From contig JBFHER010000025.1 in the NCBI GenBank assembly GCA_041584055.1, positions 1 through 22,601 of the forward strand: DNA of 22,601 nt, written 5' to 3'. Source of the DNA: JBFHER01 sp041584055. GTDB lineage: Bacteria; Bacteroidota; Bacteroidia; Bacteroidales; UBA5342. How positions within the stretch are numbered: the first letter of the stretch is position 1; each line of letters begins with the position of its first letter. The notes beneath the pieces were generated by a model. That model was given only the letters and a program-made list of their open reading frames with translations, did no database searches and was not told the origin of the DNA. Both the position numbers and the translations under genes were made by a program. Below are positions 1-15,000 of the stretch, one piece after another.

Positions 1-3000
1 CTATGGCCATACTTTCAGTTTGTGATAGACTTTAATTTGAGACTCACCCGGCGTATTGATTCTAATTTGCCCAGGCGTTTTCAACACTTTACCGTCAATG
101 ATCAGAACACCGTTCATCACCTCAAAGGATGCATTCTTATTGATCAGAATACCATACACTTCTGTCGAAGAATTGCTATCACCTGTACTGTGTAGCTCAA
201 CCTGATTGGTCCCTTTATTCAACACAACATAACCTGTATTGGAAATATCAGGGATCACGTCAAAATACCAGTTCGCAGCATCCTCCCACGCTTTTGAAGC
301 TGCTGTTGGCATCCAGTGTTCGTAAGGAATTACAGCATCCACATCCGCACCTCCCTGAGCTGCTGCATCTATGCCTGACGCAATATCAATAAAGTCATTA
401 TCATAGAAGCGGAAGGAAGCCGTCAAATTACTCCAGTTCAATGATCCTCCCAATACGGTTCGTCTATTCACCGGATCAACAAGATTTGTGCCATCATTCG
501 TTAACTCAACAAACATCAGACTGTCCATTTGTGTTGCAGTAAGTGCCACATTCCAGAGCCTTAATTCGTCTAAATGAGCAACGACTTCAGTGGTACCGTC
601 TCTGCCAATTTCAATTGCGGAAACGTTAAAGTTTGCTGATGGAACCACAGTAATATGTTGCCATACGCCATTTTCCAACTCATTCCCTGATACACCATCC
701 ACATAAATGCCTGCACCGGTTAAAGCGGCACCACCAAGCACAATCTGATTTGAAGCATTCAAGGCAATCGTATTTCCACTTAAGTTTAATATGCCTCCTT
801 CAACAATATCTGATTTGATCCAGAAATCAATGGTTCTAACGTTAATTGTGCCAAAGCTGCCAGCGGTGAGATACGCTCCTGCAGCAGTACCATCAAGACT
901 TGCTCCTGAAACGCCTGAACCAAGGTATTCCACGGCTCCCAGATCCACTTCACCGATGCGTGCGTTTCCATTGGCATCCAGTAATGGGGCAATGGAGCCA
1001 TCCCCGGCATTTACAACAGGGCCATAAAGCGGTTTTATAGTATTTACAAGTCCTCCATTGTCGGACAAGCCATTCGCATCCAGCAGCGGATCATAGGGCC
1101 AAATACCATTGGCTAAATCATATGCATCATCACCAGAACCACCACGGAGTACGCTGTTTCTTACGACAATCTCATCTCCTCCAAGCTCACCTGTTTGATT
1201 CCAAAGGATTGAATTTTCGATGGTGATTAGTGAACCTTCGTTATAAATAATACCTTCAGATGAATAGGTGTTATTCACCAGCGTATTGTTTATTAGAATA
1301 ACCGTTGTATCTTCTGTTCCGATGACATCAGGTGTACCAAAGACAACACCATGCAAACCGTTTACACTTTGATCTGCCCAGGAACCTCCCGCTCCACCCG
1401 TTACGCCTGTATTTGTATAACTGGCTTCCAGGTTTGAAGCGACGGCATCGATATTTTGAATCTGAGCCTGAGATAAAGGCAAACTGTAATGACGAATGCC
1501 ATAGATCTGACCCTTGTAATGGGTAGAACCATATCCAAACAAAAGATTTGCTGCGCTTTCATTTGATGATCCTGTTGTGATATCACTTCCCGCCTGCACG
1601 CCATCAACATAGAGACGAACAATATTACTTTCTCGCACCATGGCCACTTTATGTACAATGCCATCAGCGATAAATACAGGTGATACTACAGATGTAACAC
1701 CACCAATTTCATCATAATATCCCAAATAACCATTATCTACAAATAAAATCATGGTACCATTAGAGTTGCTTATTATTGCAGGTGCCTGATCTTTACTAGC
1801 AAAAGTTCGTGTATCCGTTGTACTCACCTCGGCATACCAGGTGAAATAACTACGTGGTGATGCTGCGTTAGGATTTTCTGCCTGTACATAATCATTGATT
1901 CCGTCAAATTCCATCATCAATGGGAACCCGAAGGCATAAATAACAGCACCCTTATCAGCCGTATTATTTACAAATGTTGTATTTGTAATTTCCAGTGATC
2001 CTTTGTTTCCGCTGTTGATATAAACAGCACCACCATTCGTTGCCGCATTGTCGCGCATGGTTGCATTCGTGATTTCAATATGGTGACCGGGTGCATAAAT
2101 ACCACCTCCATATCCGCGATAAATATCACCATCAGCATTACCATCTGTAATTGTTATACCATCCAATTGAACTGTATCCGTACTAAATCCATCCACAGAA
2201 ATCACATGGTATGCATTATCCGCGGCATCTGCAGCCAGCCCGAGATCACCACTTAATATGGTTGCCCCGGCAGCTCCGGCTCTGGAGGACATATCAGACT
2301 CAGTACCATTAAATCCACCTGCCAACAGAACACCCGGACGAACCAGGAATGTTTTATCCCGAGTATCCGTAGGTGCGGCATCCCCAGTGGCATCATATTG
2401 TGGATAGTAGATTCCCTCAGCAACAAAGATTGTATCTTCAGCACCTGCGGAGGCCAACGCATCAGACAATTCGGTATACGCATCTGCCCAGGAACTTCCA
2501 TTGTTTGCACCTACCGCATCCATATCCACATAGTACAAACCTGTATTCACGGTTGTAAAAGTATCTGCTACGCCATAAACTCTGTTTCCATTGTACTCAG
2601 CAAAAGGTCGATAATAATAGAGTGTTCCATCTTTCAGACCAGCTGCGTTAGCTGTAAATGCGCCAACGCCGTTAGATGCAGACACAGTTCCTTCTATATC
2701 CGCTGGGACAAATGGATCGAAATCTTCGATCTGACTGTAAGCAAACCCACGAATAACATTTGTTACATCATACCAGGAACCGATAACTTCTCCGGATAGA
2801 TCCGCACTAAATCCATCGATGTTGGATGCACCAGTTGGGCGTAAACCTATCTGCAAGTTACTTGCAACGAAATTATCATCACTTCCTGTACGATCAATGC
2901 CATTAAGAGTTGCGCCATTGTTGTTTCCGGATATATCATATACTTCCGTTAACCATGTGTTGTCAGCATCAGGATCTGAAAAATCAAAATTATAATAAGC

Positions 3001-6000
3001 TACCAGATCCGTCCAGCTTAGTCCAGCCTGAGCATTTACGTATGCAGCATCCAGGGTCGCCTGACTCACTGTATCTATCTGACCTGGAGTCAGCGGTTTA
3101 TTCCAAATTCTGAATTCATCTAATTGGCCGTTAAATGGCTCATTAACAGCACTTACATTCAGCTCCCCACCAATTGTCAACTGATCAAGCGGATTAACAC
3201 CGACCCACTCACTTCTTGAGAATACTTCTACTCCATCAAGATAGACACGCGTTTCAGCAGGTGACTTTTCTGACACCACGGCAATGTGGTGCCATTCTCC
3301 ATCCGTCACATCATTGCCAATAATGTAGCGAGTATTGTCAAGGTAAATAGCGAGTTTATCATCATTTGTGATATCAATAACGAATCTGCTAAGTAGACCG
3401 GTTGAGTTGTTAACACCCCAAAGCGCCTGTGCTGTTCCCACCTGATTTGTATTGAACCAGGTTTCAAATGTAATTCCATCCGTAGCACCATAAAGTGCAT
3501 TCACAACTGCATTGTCATCAAAACTCAAATGTCCGCCTGAGCCATCAAGTGCCAATGCATTCCCAGCAGGGTTAGCAAGCGTAACGAAACTTAAAGTATC
3601 ACCATAAACAGTTCCGGGAGCGCTCGTATTCACCAATGCCTGGAAGTAATATTTTGTCTCAGGAGAAAGTCCTGATACTGTAACGTTAAATGTATCTACA
3701 GGAACTCCTGCCACCGTTGTGGTAGAAGCGCCAGACATATCACTGTTCACAGAATATTTTATGCCATATGCTGTGATATTCGGTATTGTTCCCTGTACTT
3801 TACCGAAGAGCGTAATTTCTTCCCCGCCAATGTTCTCGAAGATATTCAAAGTGTAAACACCACTGGCTTCAAAGACCATTTCCTTTCCAAATTTGGATGC
3901 ACCTCCTTTGGACACATAAGCACGGTAATAATATGTACCACCGGCAGTCAGGCCAGCAGGAATTACTTCTATTGTATCATTCAGCAAGAGCGGATCACGT
4001 GTAAAGGCTCCGGTGAGAGGATCAAATCCTTCCACTTCACTTATTACAATTCCTGCACTGTCGTAACCATTGAACCACATACCTGTTTTAATACCAAACA
4101 GAGAATTCGTTAACGGATCAGCTTCATCAAGTGTTTGCACCCCGGTAAGTGCCTCCGATTTCACCCAGTTGGATGTTGCTCCATTCAGGTTAAATGTTTG
4201 GAGTTGTCCATGGTATGCATTTCCACTGAAGTCATACAATTGATTGAGACCTGTATTGTCTCCTCCCGGAATTCCCTGATCAAATCTATAATATGCAACA
4301 AGGTTATCTCCGCTTAATCCAGGAATGGTATCAATAAATTCTTCCGACAATGTTCGGTAAAGGAAGAGATCCAATTCATCTTCATTCAGCGCATGATCCC
4401 AAATTCTCACCTCATCCAGCATTCCAGCGTAGAAACTTACAGGAATACGTTCTGATACGAAATTAAATTCAACACCAATACCAAGGATATCAGTCCCTTC
4501 AATTCCAACCCATTCATCAGCAATACCTGCCAGTTCACCATCAATGTATAACCATGTTGAATCAGACGATTTTTTGGAAACCACTGCCACGTGATGCCAC
4601 ATATCATCAACTACATTGATTCCTCCACCAATTGCAGGGTAATTGGAGCCACCGACAATAGCACTCAGCTGATCGTTTGATCCAACTGATAAAATGATTC
4701 TGTTCACAGCTCCATTTGAGGACGTAAACCCTAGCAAGGTTTGTAAGCGTCCCACGTCATCGGGCTTCATCCATAACTCTACGGTCATTTCTCCCGCAGT
4801 AGAAATCTCAGTTGCAACCCGTTCGATAACGCCAATGTAATCCGTTAATCCGTCATAATGCAGTGCATTACCAGCAGGATTATCAGCAGTTGTTATTGAT
4901 CTCTGTGAGCCATAAATGGTATCATTTATACTGTTAATAATGTACGCACGATAGAAATATGTTGTATTAACCGTTAAACCTGTTAACTGAACCGCAAAGG
5001 TATCCACATTTGATGTGTTGGAACTAATGAAGTTTCCGGGGTAATCTGAAGGATCAAAACCATCCACGGTACTGAATACGGCACCCGAGTCAAGTGCTGC
5101 CGTAAAGTCACCCAGCACATCACCATAGACGATGATTGATGATCCACCAATTTTTTCTGCTTCAATCAATGTTTGAACACCACCACCCACAAGACTTCTT
5201 TCCTGACCAAGTGCCACTTCTCCGTTGTCTGTTTCAAGGAATGCCCTGAAATAATAGGTCGCTCCTATTGTTAGTCCGGTAAGTGTTGTTGTAAAAGTAT
5301 CAACATTCATCGGAGGTGTGTAATACACTTTCGTTGTAGTTACATCTGCCGTGTCAAAATTCTCTGTTTCGCTGTAGTATGCGCCTCGTGCAGTAACTGT
5401 ACTGTACCAAATACCTGTTTCAACACCCCACACCTCAGCGTCTGTTGAAGATGGTGTGTTATAGTCGTCTATTGTATGAAGACCGGGGAATGCTTCAGAA
5501 TCAACAAAATTACCGGATAATCCCGTTTTTGTAAAGCTTTGCAATAAACCGTCAAAAGAGTTATCGGTAAAGTCATCCAGATAATCAATACTTGTATTGT
5601 CTCCACCAGGTTCTCCCTGATCCATTCTGTAATAGGCAACCAGATCAGTCCAGGCCAATCCGGCGACCTCAGTATCCACGTAAGACTGGTCAATGGTTCT
5701 GTATGTTACATTTTCCATTTGTGATGCGGATAAGGCTTTTCGCCAGATTCGCAATTCATCGATGCTTCCGTCCATGAAGGGATAACTTCCATTTCCATCG
5801 TAGCTACCAACTGATATGGAAGCACTTGAAGTGAAGTTTGGCAATGGCATGTTGGTACTTGAATTATCATCCACCATTTCACCATCCACATAAGCGCGGA
5901 AACCTGATGCCTGGCCTTGCTTCCATGTAATTCCGATGTGATGCCACTCATTGTCTTCAATTGTCACATTATTTGAAATGTTGATTGCACCACTCACACC

Positions 6001-9000
6001 TGAGCTATTTGAAAATACAGCCAAAGGCGGATCATTAAAACCAATGATTATGTAATTCTCTGCACCTTCCTGAATACGGACGGCTTGTTGCAGATCATTT
6101 CCTTTATACCAGAATTCGATTGTAATTTCACTGCTGCTACTCAAACCGGAAGCACTCATTAAATTCGATGGCAATTCCACAAAATCGTTTGTCCCGTCAA
6201 AATGCAATGCATTACCAGAAGGGTTACTCAGGGTTCTCACCAAACGTTGCTCTCCAAAAAGAGTGTCGGTGCCATCTGTTATATATGCTCTGTAATAATA
6301 TAGTGTTGATGGCGTCAATCCAGATATATTCGATCCAAATGCCGTTGTTGTTGAATTTAACAGTGATCCACTTTGGCGAACGATATCAGGACTAAAAGCT
6401 GTTGGATCAAAATCACGGGTCGTGCTGTAAACAATCCCGGTATCAATCGCCACCGGCATTGCGTTCACTGCCCTACCAAAGAGCGTCATTGACGTTCCAG
6501 TAATATTTTGAGCCGAATCAAGTGTTGAAATACCGAATGTTGTAAATTCTCTTTCATCACCATAAGTTGTATCATTTTCTATTGTGATTACATATGGCTT
6601 ATAATAATAAGTCGTACTGTGCTCGAGCCCAAGGATTCTTGTTCTGAAGGTATCTGCATCTGCGGCTAAATTGGCAGATTCAAAAACAGAAGCGGCATCC
6701 CTTGCATCAAAATACTGCTCACTTGAATATACAAATCCACTATCGGCTATTTCTGAGTACCAAATTCCAGTCACCTGAGCTTTCATGGTTGCTTCACCTG
6801 CTAAAACCGGATCTGCATCAGATGTGATGTATACACCAACAGGAGCCAGCGATTTAACCCAGTTTGAAACATCGCCTGTTAAGGTAAAGTTTGTAAGAAT
6901 TCCGTTCGATTCATTTCCAGAGAAGTCAATTACTTCATTCACTCCTGGATTCGCACCGTTAGCCACACCCTGATCAAATCGATAGTACAACTTCAAACTA
7001 TCCCATTCCAACGAAGGAATTTCTGTTGAAAGATAATCCTCATCAATGGTTCTGTGCATCATTTCACGAATCTCGGTTTGTGACAATGCGAGCGTCCATA
7101 TCCGGTATTCATCCAATTCACCATCAAAGGTACTGCTGTTGTAGTAACGTCCTACAATAAAATCACCTGTTCCCTGGAAAGCCGGCCATGTTGCATTGGT
7201 ATAGTCAAGAAGAATTTCACCATCCATGTAAATCTTCCGGTTATCATTATCCATATCATACACAAAGGCAAAATGATGCCACAAAGAGTCAGGCGTGATG
7301 TCAACCTGAATATTCCGTCCGTAGGTATTGAATCGAATGGTGTTCCAGTCGGCATAACCAAAATTTAATCCATTATCGGTGGATGTAGTTCCCTGCCACC
7401 CAAAATATCCTGCATCATTTGGCAAGCGTTTTCTGGCCCATGTTTCAATGGTGAATGATTTATTATCCAGGCGAATACTATCTCCAGCCACCACAATTTG
7501 ATCGTTGTTTCCATCCAGTGAAATGGCATGCCCCGGAGGATTCATTACTGTTGTAATTATCTGCGACTGACTGTAAGCAGTGTCCCCGTTGTCTGAAATG
7601 GCAATTGCCACAACCTTGTACTGTTTCCCCATTTCAAGGGCATAAAGATCAACCGTATAAATTGCTTCACTGATATCATCATCCGTCCAGAAACGTGTTG
7701 TATCCAAGGGATCCGAAACGGTTTCAAAGTCAAGTGAATCAATGGTTGTCACAAACACACCACGCTTCACAATATCGTTGTACCAGCGCCCTGTAACCTG
7801 TGCCTGTATGGATGCAGTTGTGGTATTAATTTCGGCTATCTTAATAATTTCAACCCCTAAAGGTGCAGAATTTCTAACCCAGTTTGAAGTCTTTCCATCC
7901 AGGGTAAAATTGTAGAGATAGCCTTCATGACGAGGATTTGCATAATCAAATAAATGAAATTCACCTAAATTATTCAAATCTGCATCACCCTGATCAAAAC
8001 GATAATAAACCTTAAGATCATCCCAGATTAGATCCGTAACATTGCTATCCACATACGCACTATCAATTGTGCGATTCATCATGGCATTAATCTGTGCTTC
8101 ATTCAATGCCTTTTCCCAAATTCGAAATTCATCGAGAGATCCGCCAAAATTGGTCCCGTTAATATTTCGACCAACATAAAGATCTCCCACTCCTAAGAAG
8201 TGATCCCTGCCTGTATTCGTGTAACTACGAATCAAACGACCATCCATATAAATATTTCTGGTATATGTTGACGCATCGTAGGAAAAAGCGAAATGATGCC
8301 ATAGAGAATCGGAAATAATGGTTGTATAAACATCATTACCCCAGAAATTAAATCGTATGGAGTTGCTACTACCGTAACCAACATGCAATCCCTGACTTGT
8401 TGTCCCGGTTCCTAAGCCCATAAAGTAGCCATATTCATCCGCACTTTGTTTCTTGGCCCAGGTTTCCACCGTAAATGATTTTGAGCTCAGATCGAGGGTC
8501 CAGTTTGCTGCACTGCTTAAAACATAGTCATTCGATCCGTCGAAATTAAGCGCGTTTCCATTCGGATTGAAGTTCAAAGGAACGTAAGTTCTTCGGTACC
8601 CATACCCAACAGCACTTCCCGTTTCTGTTAATGCTCTGTAATAATAGGTTTCACCCGGTGTTAATCCAGTAACGGTTGCTTCAAATGTACTGTCTGCTTT
8701 TAATGCACCATAGACAGTAACCGGAGCAACTGTAAAATCATAACTTGTACTGTACTGGAATCCAACCTGTGCCGGTAGTGTATACCATTTTCCAGTCAGG
8801 TATCCAAGAAAGACAGTTGTTGCTGAATCCGGATTGTAAATCAAGCTATCCGTGATAACTCCCGCTGCAGCTTCCGAAGCTACATAATTTGATTCCCCTC
8901 CGGTAAGCTCAACATTTTGATAATATGCATTATTAGAATTTAAACTTGCATCTTCGGCAATTAACAATGCGCTGTTATCGGAAGAAGCAAAACCATCATC

Positions 9001-12000
9001 AAACATATAATATGCTTTCAAGTCAGACCAGTCGACGCCATCCACTTCATTTTCTACATATTCTTCAATTAGCGTACGCGTCATCATTTGACGGATATTA
9101 TTTTGAGACAGGACTGTTTTCCACAATCTAAATTCGTCTATCTGAATCCTTGCATTATTCTGATTAACATTTGTATAACGTGAATCATGCCCAAGATGGA
9201 GATTGAAATTGTCGACAGTAACTGTGGTTGGTGAAGCAGCATTTGCCGTTCCAACCTGGTCTCCGTCAACATAAAGTATTAGTTGCTGTCCATCAAAAGT
9301 AGTACAGTAATGATGCCATTCGTTCACTCGAAATCCTGCTGGCGGAGTCCAATTTATTGCTCTGGCTCCATTCTCAAGCCATAAGTAAGTTGTAATTCGT
9401 GTGCCGTTATTAGCAGCATACATCATAAACGAATTTCCTTTGCTCACAAAAACAGGCGACCCATAAGATGTTTGCCATTCTGGAAAATTACTCTTAATCC
9501 ACAACTCGTAAGTCAGTTCATCAGTAGGTGAAATACTTTCATCATGATTAATATCAAGATAATCGTCTGTATTATTCAGATTTATAGCTCTACCCGGAGG
9601 CGTTGAGAAAGTTATAAATGAATATTCTGCACCATATATACGCCCTCCATTTGCTGCACCCAGGTCTACATAAGCGCGATAGAAGTATTGCGTTGATGGT
9701 TCTAATCCTGATAAATCCACAACAAAGGTATCTACATTTGTCTGTAGGGTTGTTACAAAATTCAGCGCAGGAAGGGTATCCGGATCTGATCCCTTCACAG
9801 TATAATAAACCACACCTGTATCGATTGCCGATGGGAAGTTTGCAAGAATTTCTCCCATGGTGCGTGCCTCGTTACTTGTTATGTTGCTTGTGGTATCCAA
9901 GGTAATGATACCACCTGCATAAAACGCCATCTCACGACCATAAATCCATGTTGAATCATTTTCCTGCACGTAGGCACGGTAATAATAAAACTGTCCATCC
10001 GTTAAAACATCTCTGATTTCAACTTTAAAGGTATCGGTAGATGTAGTGATGTCGCTGCTCAATCGGTTAACCACTACTGTATCAGGGTTAAAACCGCTCA
10101 CATCACTATACACAATCCCTGAATCAAGAGGAGCAGAATACCAGCGATCGGATATTAGTCCGTAGAAGTCGCCACCATTGGCACCATAGGCATTTGCCTG
10201 ATCAAGTGTAACCACGCCAATAGGTGCGTCAGAAATCAACCAGTTTGATGTGCTACCATCTAAATTAAAGTAGTTGAGAACACCTGTTTGCTTATATGCT
10301 GACAAATCCTGAAGTAAGAATTCACTGTCATTGGCATTGCCACCCAGTCCCTGATCCATTCTGAAATAGCCAATCAGGTTTGTCCAGCTTAATCCTGCCA
10401 ATTGTGTATCTACATATTGTTGATCAATTGTTCTGTAAATGAGTTGTGAAATCTGATACTCAGTAAGAGGTTTATTCCAGAAGCGCACTTCATCCATTTG
10501 ACCTTCAAATGTATAATTGTAACCTCTGTTGGTATTATAGTTTGCCCCAAGGGATAAAATATCTGTTTGTGCCAATGTACCTGGTACATCATCAATGTTC
10601 ATGGCCACAACACCATCCACATACACAATTGTTTTCGTTGCCGCAGGATTTACTGTCATCACAACATGATGCCACACACTATCCTCTATTCCAACGTTAG
10701 AATTAAAGTATGTATTATTGATACGTGCCTGTAATATCCGCTCCCCGTTCAGCGAAGTTGTCATGAACCATATACGGTCCAATTCTCCAATTGAATCTGC
10801 CAGGTTAAAGATTGTTCTCCGATCAGTTTGCGTCTCGGCCTTGATCCATGCTTCAAATGAGAACCCACTTGCACTTGTGGTCCCAAGCGTATTTCCAAGA
10901 CTGTTTAAACTGATCCAGTCATCCGCCCCATCTCTTGAAAAGTCGAGTTTATTTCCAGGCGGGTTAAACAAGGTTTTAAAGGAACGTTCTTCTCCAAAAA
11001 TAAACGTTCCGCCTATATCCACATACGCTTTAAAATAATAGGTCGTTCCGGCATCAAGCCCGGTCAGGTCAACCATGAATGTGTCCTGAGCTCCTGATCC
11101 AAAAGAGACTTTATTGGCAGGATATGCAAATGCATTAAATTTTGCTTCGGGTGCGAACCAGATACCTGTATCAATGCCCAGGCCTGTAAAGTCACCTGTT
11201 ACCAAACCATAAACCTCTGATGAAGCACCATCCAGATTGCTTACTGTATCCAGCGTTCCAACGCCACCGGGAATAAAGAATTTTTCTTCTCCATAGTTGG
11301 TTCTTCCATTTGCAAGGTTTGCAAAGGCTCTAAAATAATGTACCTGTGTAGGATCTAAACCTGTTATGGTCCGTTTAAATGTGGTATCATTTTCATGAAC
11401 ATTTGCCAAAACACTTGTTCCTGTACCAGGTGTAAATCCTTCAGTCAATGAGTATTCAAATCCTGTATCCACAGGTTCTGAATAAATCAATCCGGTTATA
11501 TTTCCTTCAAGTGTTGCTTCGCCGATGGTATAAATAGCACCCGGATCGATGGTTTTAACGCCCAGATATGCTTCTGATGCAGTCCAGTTAGAATTTGTTC
11601 CTGTCAGATCAAAATTCACCACATCACCATGCCATGCATACTTCGAATAATCAAATATTTTGTCTTCTCCGGTATTGTCTCCACCTGCAATTCCCTGATC
11701 AAAACGGTAATAAAGTTTCAGGTTATCCCAATCCAGGCCGGAAACATGGTCATTGACATAATCCTCATCCAGTGTTCTGTTTCGCAACAGATCCATTTGC
11801 AGGACATTCAATTCTTTATCCCAAATTCTGAATTCATCGAGAGCACCATAGTAATTTCCCGTTGCGGCATAACTACCAATATAGGTTGGTTCAGTACCAA
11901 AGCCATTCACATCGAATTTATATTCACTGAAAGCTTCAAGTACACCATCAACATACATTTTACCACCACCATCACCCAGGGTGATCACCACTTCGTGCCA

Positions 12001-15000
12001 CTGACCATCATTCAGATCTGAACGTGTACTACCAAGGTATTCACCACTGTTGGATGAAGTAATGTACAATGCTGCAATTTTACCAACTTCATTCCCTCCC
12101 TGATCATTGCGGTTGGTCAGTAAGGTTAAACCATAGGCAGTACTGTTATAACGCGGAATTTCAAATACATATCTGGCACTTGTATTTGTAAAATTCAACC
12201 AGAATGAAACCGTAAAATTTAAGTTATTTACAAGTTGGTCACCAGCATCAACAGCAATGTGATCGCCGCTTGGGTAAAATGTAATCGCATTTCCCTGCGC
12301 ATCCATGGCAGTAACAAAGAATTTCTCATCACCATAAATGGTTGTTGATCCATCGGTTACATAAGGTCTGTAATAATACGTTTCACCTTCAGTCAGACCA
12401 CTTATTGCAACATTCATGGTGTCACCTGAGAACAAGGCACCCGAAACGGATGTGCCTGTTGAAGTAGGATCAAATCCTTCTGAAGTTGAATATTTCACAC
12501 CACTTGTTAAGGCGCCTGGTGTTATGGCTGTACCAACTGAGCGATAGAATAAGGTAATCCCGTTATTTGACATGTCGGTGTATTTATCCAATGGATATAC
12601 GCCCGACGTATAGAATTCTTTTTCCAATCCATAAACAGTATCTCTCACAGTTCCGGATGGGGTATCCCATTCTGAAGCCACATAAGCTCTGAAATAATGA
12701 ACTGTACTTTGTGTTAAACCTGTAACCACATTTGCAAACTGCCCACTTCCTTCATCAAGATCCGCACTCACATAGGTAGCAGAGGATGGATTTGTTTCGA
12801 AATTCTCTGTTGTTGCGTAAACAAAACCACTATCTACAAAATTTGTATTCCATATCCCGGTAATCTCCCCATAAAGCTTCACCTCATCAACAAGCTGATC
12901 CGATACTGTTGGCACAGTTTTAACACCGATATGGGCGCCAGACACAATAAAGTTTCCGCGATCCCCAGTCAATGTAAAGTTTTGATTCTCACCATCAATA
13001 TGATATAAGCTTAAATCATTCACGATTGAAATTCCCGTGTTATCACCGTTGGGTGTTCCCTGATCAAACCGATAATAGGCCAACAAGTTATCCCACGACA
13101 AACCACTGATATTGTTCACCACTTCTGCATCCAGGGTTCGATCCATCACCTGTTCAATCTGGGTTTGGTTCAACTCCTTATTCCAGAACCTGAATTCGTC
13201 GATGGTGCCTTCAAAATCGTATCCACCTGTATTAAACATGGTACCGATCCTAAAATTCACGCCGAAATCACGTGCCGTTGGTTCGGTAATTTTTTGTTCA
13301 AGTTCCTGGCGAATACCGTTAATGTAAAGCTTATTAGCCATTGAGTTATTTCTCACAAACACCGCTGTTACATGCACCCATTTTCCGATAAGATCGTTGG
13401 CGTTGTTCATCGCATAATGGTCATTACTGCTCGTATAGAATCCGAAGAAACCACCACTCAAGTAAAGAGAATAATTTGTGAAACCCATTGGCATCACACC
13501 ATTTTGACCTTCCCAGTTCATCCAGAAGTCAACCGTAATTGTATCTTTTCCAACAATGTCAAGGTCCAGCATATCGATGCGATCGTCTGTCCGATCAAAA
13601 TGCAGGGCATGTCCCGGAGGATTTAATGTTGTTGTGAATGTTTGTTGATTGCCATAAACAAATTCTCCATTGTCCAATTCGTAATAAGCGTGATAGTAAT
13701 ATTGTGTTAAATACCCCAGATTTTCTTCAAGAAAAGAGAATTCACCGGGCAAATTCCCGGCAACAGGTCGATCAAATACCACGGCAGCACCAGGATTGTA
13801 GGGGTCAAATTCCTGATCGCTTATAACAAATCCTTTGCTTACGATATTATCGTAGAAGATGCCGGTTAATGTACCGTTGAGGGTTGCCTGATCAAAACTC
13901 ACGCCAGTGGCTAAGAAAGTAGCTACCCCAATACCGGCCTGCGACTGCACAAAGTTTGAATTAGCACCATTCATGGTCATATTTTCAAAAGCAGCAAAGT
14001 TTTTATTTCCGGTGTAGTCGTAAACAATTGGAATACTGGTGTTGTCACCACCGGCTATTCCCTGATCAAACCGATAATACAAGCCCAGATCATCCCATGA
14101 TAAACGGGAGGATGCATTCACATAAGCATTGTCAATGGTTCGGTTCATCATATCCTGAATTTCCGCCTGTGTTAAGGCCTCGGTCCAGATGCGGAATTCA
14201 TCAATCTCACCGTCAAAGTAATTACCGTTGCTATAATAACCAAGGTACAATGGTTCTGTATGCGTATCTCTGATGGGTAAGAAAGAGCCGAAATCCGTTT
14301 GCATCTTGAGCAAACCATCCACATAAGCACTTAAGGTATAACCATCATAGGTCATTGCGTAATGGTGCCATTCACCAACATCGAACGTTGATGGGGGATC
14401 ATAAGTAAAATATCTGTAGCTTCCATCTGAAGTCCAAACCAAAAATTGAATTCTGTCAGAATTTTGGTAGGTATAGATTCTATAAGCATAATTCTTAACA
14501 AGGAAACCATTGTCCACCCACACTTTGTTGCCATCACTTTTAGCCCAGTATTCCACAGTAAGTTTTTCGGTAGGTGCGATGGAGCCGGAGTGGCTTATGT
14601 TCAGTCTGTCGTCTGTACCATCAAATTTCAGGGCATTGCCCGGAGGGTTTATTCCCGGCACAAACACCTGGCTTTCACCATAGGCGTAAAGTCCGTCACC
14701 AGTTGTTGCATATCCCCGGTAAAAAATCATCTCATTGGATGACAGGCCCGGAACGTCGGAAGCAAATGTATCTGATGATAATGGTGTTGAACTTGGCACC
14801 GTAGCATAAGGGTCACCTTCTGCAGGTGCAAAATTCAATATTGTACTATAGGCAATACCACGTTCAGTAAACGTTCCTTCCCACAAATCAGTTGTAACAC
14901 CACGGAAGGTTGCATCACCACCATTTCCAGCAAAATCAAAATCAGTCAGTGTTGTCACACCAAGGGCTGCATTAGAGCGCACCCAGTTGGAGCTTTCACC

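Noticed and set aside
913..2535. Beta-helix as an active polysaccharide lyase
   Set aside because: The opening and closing motifs match structural choice-of-anchor Q type helices, and I see no lyase catalytic pattern. An enzyme role is not supported from sequence alone.
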